DNA of 64,000 nt from Planococcus citri (lineage: Eukaryota; Arthropoda; Insecta; Hemiptera; Pseudococcidae): positions 15,116,559 through 15,180,558 of the forward strand of contig NC_088680.1 in NCBI RefSeq assembly GCF_950023065.1, read 5' to 3'. Below, piece by piece: positions 58,690-64,000 of this stretch. The notes under the pieces were generated by a model. The model did no database searches and was not told the origin of the DNA. It saw only the letters and a list, made by a program, of their open reading frames with translations. The translations under genes were made by a program, and so were the position numbers. Position 1 is the first letter of the stretch. Each line of letters begins with the position of its first letter.

Positions 58690-59900
58690 ATGAATAAATT
58701 AATTTCAGCAGCTGCAGCTGAAATGCGTCGGTGTTGTATTTTTGAATACTCTGTCGATTTCCTTCTATGTCTGACACAGACAATTTTGTATTACGATTAG
58801 AGTAGGTATCTCATCTCTATGATTGGTACATAAATACAAACTTACAGATTTGAAACTGTGATTCCACTTGGGTTCGAATCTTCTTTTTTTTACTTGTGTT
58901 TTGTACATTTTTATTTCGAGTTCCCGGACCTACCATTTTTCGAACTCAAATATAAGATCTTAAATTTGGAATTTCAGCTGATAAGCTTTCATAATCGTGG
59001 AACAATTCTCGCAGTCATTTGCCTCCTTCACCCCTCCTCCATTCCCTTACTCTTCTCCAACACTCGAGGACTTTTCTTTACGCGAGAATATTCAAGTAAC
59101 TCATCACGAAAGAAAGAGGCGCAAAATTCGAAAAAATCACGTTTCAAAAACGCAAGCTTACGTAAATACAAATAACTGCGTTTTTCGTACCTACTTACAA
59201 CAGAGACTGAGAGAAGTAAAAGCGAAGCTAAAACGAGTGACTTACAGCTTTTGACGTCACATTCGCGGCTCGACGAAAAGGTATAGCGACGAGATGAGTC
59301 AGCAGGGGATGAAAATAACAAGATGAAGGGAGGAGAGTGGGGAGGGGAGAGGAGAGCTCGAACGTGTAAAATCGCGATATTTTTTCCATTCGATTAGTCA
59401 TATTTAGACGTGAAAGATGGCAGATTAATGATACCTACTACGTCTTTATTCGCTCACACAACGAGCGAATAAAAGGAGAAGAATTTGTCGGATTAAGTTT
59501 GTATTGTGTATTCGTTAAAATGTTGCTAGCTCTAGCTACTATACGAGTAATACAGTATAACGAGCCAAGCTCGACGATATTGTTAATGAAGCCAGCAGCA
59601 GCGAGCAGAGCAAATTCACCCGCGGTGACGGTAATTGCGTCCCGATATGACGGGCTAAGTTAATACCTCGACGTGGAAAGTAGGTACCTACTCTTTAAGA
59701 GTGAAAGAGAAAGAGGAAAAAAACATTGTGCTGTGTAGAAAGGAAGAAAAATAAGAGTGAGAGATGTGTGAGGGGTATCAGAAGTGAAAAATGTATCGTT
59801 ACGAGAAGTCTCGAATGACGAGATGAGAGTCGAGTTTCGACGTTGCAGAATGTGCGATGGTTTTACACATTTTTTTATTCGTGGGTCGTTGAAATGTTTA
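58690..59900. other. CpG-richer unique sequence with a cAMP-response-type site
   Basis: From about 59010 the sequence becomes CpG-richer and lacks the local repeat words (ATTCGCGGCTCGACG, CCGCGGTGACGG, CCCGATATGACGGGC). TGACGTCA, the full palindromic CREB/ATF site, lies at 59252-59259. ORFs on both strands (for example 59028-59321) are low in information and overlap each other, so I do not call a gene. It could be a promoter or untranslated first exon. Confidence 0.35.
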
Positions 59901-60419
59901 CATGCCCTATCCTTGATCAAAATGATAGGCAGGGGCTCCTTTTGAAATCAATTTCGAGTGACTTGAATGAGAGCTGGTCATCTTCAGGAACACCTCCGTG
60001 GCTAAAAATTTTTCGATTGATTTTCTACTTACTTACTCAAAATAAAGATGACCATGGGCACTGAATCAGAGTTGCCAACCATAGTGATTTGTCGCTAAAT
60101 GAAGTGAATTTTAGCCATCGAAAAAAGTACATATGAAGTGATTTTTCAATTTTCAGACAAAATCATAAATGTATTGTGATTTTAATAATTTTTTAACAGT
60201 GTTGTTGTTTTCGATTGGTAAAATTATTCAATCAAAAATTCGAAAATCACAAAAGAATTTGTTTTTTATAGTTTTTTTATTTTTTCATCAACGTTGTTTT
60301 CAACTTAAAGGCAATCAGCGAATAGCATTTCAATAAAGCCAATTAGGAAGTTTCAGCACGATCGAGATTTTTACATTTTATGACCTGGAACCTGCTCTAA
60401 TTGATCAAATCAACTCAAA
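59901..60419. other. No gene seen
   Basis: AT-rich, including a word shared with other loci (CAATCAGCGAATAGCA at about 60313, also near 55980 and 61602). Nothing codes. Confidence 0.4.
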
Positions 60420-61080
60420 CTTAGGGAATAAGGGTTTTATAAGACCTAAAATTGACCCCTGCAGTTTGAAGGGTCAAAGTTGAAAATTACAGAAAAGTCA
60501 ATTTTTTGGAGGGGCATAATAAGGCTCCAAATGAACGAAAAAAGTCCAAAATTATACCACAGGTCAGTACCTCCATTGTGATTAACATATCCAAATTTCA
60601 GCTTTCTAGGTCATTCCCACCCCATTTTAGGTGGGAAAACCCACATTTTACCCCTAGTTTTGACGACCTGGGTGGTCCAAATTGTCAACATACAATGAGA
60701 GGGTGCCCCTTAAGTGCTTTTTGCAGGATTCAACCTTCCAACCCCATTTGACCTCTCTCCAGGGTCAAAAAAGTGGATTTTTTCATCCATTGACATTTAG
60801 CCAAGCCTACAGCCCCTCCAAATTGACCTAGAGGATCCGAATTTTCACAGTACAATGGGAAAAGATACCCGAAGTGCCTTTTGCAGGTTTCAACCTTCCA
60901 ACCCTATTTGATCCTTTTCCAGGGTCAAATGTGTTTTTTTGACGTTTAGGAATGCCTACAGCCCCTCCTAATTGACCTAGAAGGTTCAAATTTTCACAGT
61001 ACAATGGGAGGATGTACCTGAAGTGCCTTTTTCCGGTTTCAACCTTCCAACCCCATTTGACCTGTTTCAGGGTCAAGACA
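60420..61080 (-). repeat. Inverted copy of the 17 kb tandem repeat
   Basis: Reverse-complement relative of 17030-17740. It contains CAACCTTCCAACCC at about 60732, 60894 and 61041, AATTGACCTAGA near 60821 and 60971, and ATTTTAGGTGGGAAAACCC near 60622. The unit order is reversed as expected for an inverted copy. ORFs in the two copies do not correspond. Confidence 0.88.
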
Positions 61081-61109
61081 GGTTTGTTACCACATTTTTT
61101 GAAGGAGGA

Positions 61110-61240
61110 AGAAGAGAGTTGGGCAAAGCCCGAAGGGGGGGGTCAGGGGGACTCCGTCCCCCCGCGAATATAAGAAGGAAACAGTGGAAGGAGAGAGTTG
61201 GGCGAAGCCCAAGGGGGCGGGGGGACAAAGTCCCCCCCCC
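61110..61240 (+). repeat. GC-rich tandem stem-loop repeat
   Basis: Two units about 79 bases apart each start GAGAGTTGGGC. Unit one has GGGCAAAGCCC (61121-61131) and GGGGGACTCCGTCCCCC (61146-61162). Unit two has TTGGGCGAAGCCCAA (61198-61212) and GGGGGGACAAAGTCCCCCC (61219-61237). All four are perfect short hairpins with 3-base loops. The base composition is unlike the surrounding AT-rich DNA, suggesting a mobile or transferred repeat. ORFs through it on both strands are by-products of the palindromes. Confidence 0.85.
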
Positions 61241-61269
61241 CAAATACAGGCGAAACACAAGAGCAAAGC

Positions 61270-62530
61270 GAGAGTGCGAGTGGTTCAAGAGCCCTTAATG
61301 TTTCATGGCACAAAAATTTGGCTCTTACGTAGCGGCAGACTGCTACGACTTTTTTATTCATGTACGAATAATTTTATTCAATTGAATGTTCTAATTTACG
61401 AGAAATTTATTTGGATTCATTTTAATAAAAGTACCTAGTGAGTCTAGGTACATTCAATTTTATGAATTATAAAAAAAAAAACAAGAAATGAAAAATCAGC
61501 TTCCATCCGCTAGTTGATATTTAAAAGCATACTTAGCAACCAATGCAACCATCAACTGATATAGTATGTACTTAGTGAAAGGAAATGTAAAAACTATCTT
61601 GCAATCAGCGAATAGTTGATGGCTTGTTTTATTTTGAAAAAGCTTTATAAAACATAAGATTTCATTTTTTGGTTTTTTATCAGGTATTTTACGAAATGAA
61701 TGAACGACATCGTAGTCCATTTTCTGAAAACTCTTTATAAACATACATAGGTATGTTCATTTACGTCATGTTTATTATTCATTTCATGGAAAATAAAAGA
61801 ACATGAAATTATCGTTAAAGCGAAGCAAGAGCAAACATTTTTCTGAAAAACGAAAAAAACGCCCTTTCAACATGTTTTGCAGGAAAAATGATGAAAATAT
61901 TGAATAACAAATACTGAGCAAATTTATTTTATTTTTCAAATTCGTAAAATAGGTAGATGGATTTCTAAAAACGAACAACAACGACTGACTAATCTTCCTT
62001 CGCTCAACCAGTGCCTAAACTTACTTAAGTACTTTACATACTTTACATACATGCTTCTACAGTGTTGTCTGGATACATGGTTCAAAGATAAGAAGAATGA
62101 GCGAAGCGAGGGCGAAGATTTTGAGAAAATTGTCTTCAAAACCGCCCAAAAATGCTTCAAAAAACAGAATAATGTGGGATAAAGTGAGAAATCTGAAACC
62201 GCCCAATTGGCGCAATTACGCCCAATCTGGCAACACTGAATTTTCTTTAGGCATCACTATACTGGAAAATGGTGTTGGTGATTTTAAATATCAGACTTGA
62301 AAAACTAATTTTTCTGGCAGGTCTGACATTTTTTGGAAAATTTATCATGTTTTCCATCGATTGCAATAATTTCAAGTTTGCTTGAATTGAAACTTGACTA
62401 TGTGAAGTACTTTTGAAGTATTTTATAATAAAGGTTACTTATGTACATTACAAGAAATGAGAAACAACGCGCAGTAGATATGTTCAATGTTGAAAGAAAA
62501 TAAGTAATACCTACCTCCCTATTGACAATT
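61270..62530. other. AT-rich spacer with scattered AGCGAAGC words
   Basis: AGCGAAGC-type words (61815 and 62100) echo the stem-loop region. Short ORFs (for example 61496-61744) have no domain. No gene is supported. Confidence 0.4.
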
Positions 62531-62532
62531 TT

Positions 62533-63926
62533 ACTAGCAGAATGCTAGCATTAGTAGCACCCACCTAGCATGAGTAGCAGGAAACTAGCATGATACTAGC
62601 GTTATGCTAGCATGAAATGAACTGGCATAACATGCTAGCAAAATGCCAGCTTATTACTATCACGATACAAACTAGCAAGAAGTATGCTAGCAATGAGCTA
62701 GCTACACGCTAGCAACATAACTACCGAATGAAGCTAGCATTTCCTGCTAGCAAAATGCTATCATATATCTAGTATGAGATGAGCTAGCACAATGCATGCT
62801 AGCAATATGCTAGTTAAACCCTTGCCCCTTAATTACCAAGTGATGCTAGCAGTTCATACTAGCATGATGCTATCATATCGCTAGCATGGGGTGAGCTAGC
62901 AAAATGTATGCGAGCAATGTGCTAGTTAAATCCTTGCCTCATAATTACCTAATAATGCCAGTTGTCCCTGCTAGCATGATGCTATCATATTGCTAATGTG
63001 AGATTATCTAGCAAAATGTACATATGCTAGGGATATGCTAGTTAAAACCCAGCACCATAATTATCGAGTGATCCCAGCAGTTCCTACTAGCAAAATTCTA
63101 CCATAATACTAGCCTGAGATGAGCTAGCACAATGTATGCTAGCAACATGCTAGTTATATCCTAGCGTCATAATTACCGAGCGATGCTGGCAGTTTCTCCT
63201 AGCATTAAGCTACCATGTTGCTAGCATGATATGAGCTAGTAAAAAGTACGCTAGCCAGACACTAGTTAATCCTAGCAGAATACTAGCATGGTGCTAGCAT
63301 GGAATCAACTAGCAGATTACCAGTTAGAATGGTGTTAGCACTTTGCCAGCAGACATTTTATTGAAAAATTCATCCTAGCATAGAACTGGTATGGTGCTAG
63401 CATAAGGTGAAGTGGTGAACTAGCAAAAGACAGGCCAGAAATTTGCTGGTTTCATGCTAGCAGCATAACCACCGAGTAAAGCTAGCAGTCACTACTAGCA
63501 TGTTTCTAGTGCATTGCTAGCACCCTGTAATGGTGCTAGCATGAGGTGAACTAGCAAAAGGCATGCTAGCAATCTGCTAGTTACATGCTAGAAAGACAAT
63601 CACTGGTAAACTTGCACTAGTCTACTGCTAGCGCTATTCTCACCTTGGTAAAGCTAGCAGTCAAAGTACTGGCATGGTGCTGGATTTTTGTTAAACGACT
63701 TCTTATCCAGGTGCTAGCAGTCAAGTGCTAGCATAATGCTAGCAACTTGCTAGCGTTGTTCTTTATCATGATACATTTAACTTCTCTTAGATGAAGTATG
63801 TAGTCAAATCGAATATAAGCTCAATGCAGTTTCTTGTTTAAATTAAGAAGAGTGAAGTTGGCAAACTAATCACTCAGTTTATACTAGCACAAGATGCTAG
63901 TGCAATGCTAGTTCTAAACTAGCATT
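62533..63926. repeat. CTAGCA-rich satellite with a 112-bp higher-order period
   Basis: The palindromic word GCTAGC and its part CTAGCA occur dozens of times. Aligned GAGCTAGCA-type blocks start at 62781, 62893, about 63005 and 63121, then 63233 with the variant GAGCTAGTA. The spacing is 112 bases in three of four steps and 116 in one. Each unit also carries AATTACC and TATGCTAGCAA. From 63300 on the pattern loosens, and a non-repeat stretch (about 63680-63880) interrupts it. No coding. Confidence 0.92.
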
Positions 63927-64000
63927 GTAGGGCAATTGCCCATTTTTGGATATTTTTGGGAAACATACCATAATTAAAAATACCCTATTCTTTTATAAAG

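Larger units (their letters stand above)
52440..58690. repeat. Tandem segmental duplication of a roughly 2.6-3.5 kb unit
   Basis: Three marker blocks occur twice in the same order. The first (CTATTAATTTTCTAG, ACGTCTGGCTTAG) is at about 52570-52640 and 56045-56115. The second (ACTCTGTGATA, ATCTGCCTCAGTTTCATC) is at about 52930-53190 and 56935-57200. The third (AATTCAGCAC, GGATTTACCGTCTC) is at about 55260-55960 and 57780-58650. The first unit also holds the 941-bp element at 53593-54533 and the exon at 54819. The copies differ by many substitutions and indels, so the duplication is not recent. Confidence 0.8.

Noticed and set aside
58860..58880. GGGTTCGAATC, resembling a tRNA B-box
   Set aside because: No A-box, acceptor stem or anticodon arm can be formed around it.
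59028..59321. Overlapping ORFs on both strands in the CpG-rich pocket
   Set aside because: They have low information content, rival frames and no domain. More likely regulatory or untranslated sequence.
61023..61438. Overlapping ORFs on both strands (71-91 aa) rich in G, R and P
   Set aside because: They arise because the GC-rich stem-loop repeat lacks stop codons. The palindromes make both strands open.
62533..63926. CRISPR-like regular spacing of repeats
   Set aside because: The words are imperfect and nested in a 112-bp tandem unit, spacers are not unique, there are no cas genes and the context is eukaryotic.

Overview
This window is eukaryotic, AT-rich, repeat-dense DNA. It has no operons, Shine-Dalgarno sites, rRNA or tRNA genes. 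Coding signal occurs mostly as short exons bounded by GT-AG splice sites, or inside mobile elements. The transposon types, the small exons and the frequent TAGGTA/TACCTA/TACTTAC words suggest an insect, possibly a sap-feeding hemipteran. That assignment is an impression and was not tested.

Layout. 1-13.15 kb is a patchwork of diverged repeat copies, including two fold-back elements (about 1731-2250 and 10110-10674). It is interrupted by an intact Tc1/mariner-type transposon (5314-6663). 13.47-19.3 kb holds two sets of minus-strand host-like exons (13473-13821 and 17929-18651). They lie among the broken reverse transcriptase (13940-15010) and the broken endonuclease (18680-19280, split by a small hairpin element) of a jockey/CR1-like non-LTR retrotransposon. 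19.5-23.6 kb carries many copies of a repeat built on GGAGCCTCCAG and TCGACTGCAGG words. 24.5-27.1 kb is less repetitive and richer in CpG; it contains a plausible promoter (E-box, TATA) near 26.45 kb.

27103-31382 is a DNA element with 16-bp terminal inverted repeats, split by a young LTR retroelement (27904-31126). The LTRs are 320 bp and read as identical. The retroelement has a 4-bp CAAC target duplication and a proline-tRNA-like primer site. Its only substantial ORF encodes a 478-residue protein with no gag or pol hallmark. This is the strongest candidate in the window for something undescribed.

31.6-45.5 kb is a decayed array of 2-3 kb units, with related minus-strand peptide fragments and a GGTAAATTACT minisatellite. 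45793-46352 is a long fold-back element. 50-57.2 kb holds broken minus-strand coding remnants and a tandem segmental duplication, with a 941-bp TA-flanked element (53593-54533). 58.85-59.9 kb is CpG-richer unique sequence. 60.42-61.08 kb is an inverted copy of the repeat at 17.03-17.74 kb, followed by GC-rich stem-loops. 62.53-63.93 kb is a CTAGCA-rich satellite with a 112-bp period.

No complete conserved cellular gene is visible. The intact protein-coding units are the mariner transposase and the LTR-element ORF. The host-like genes are partial reconstructions from splice sites and reading phase, and need transcript evidence.
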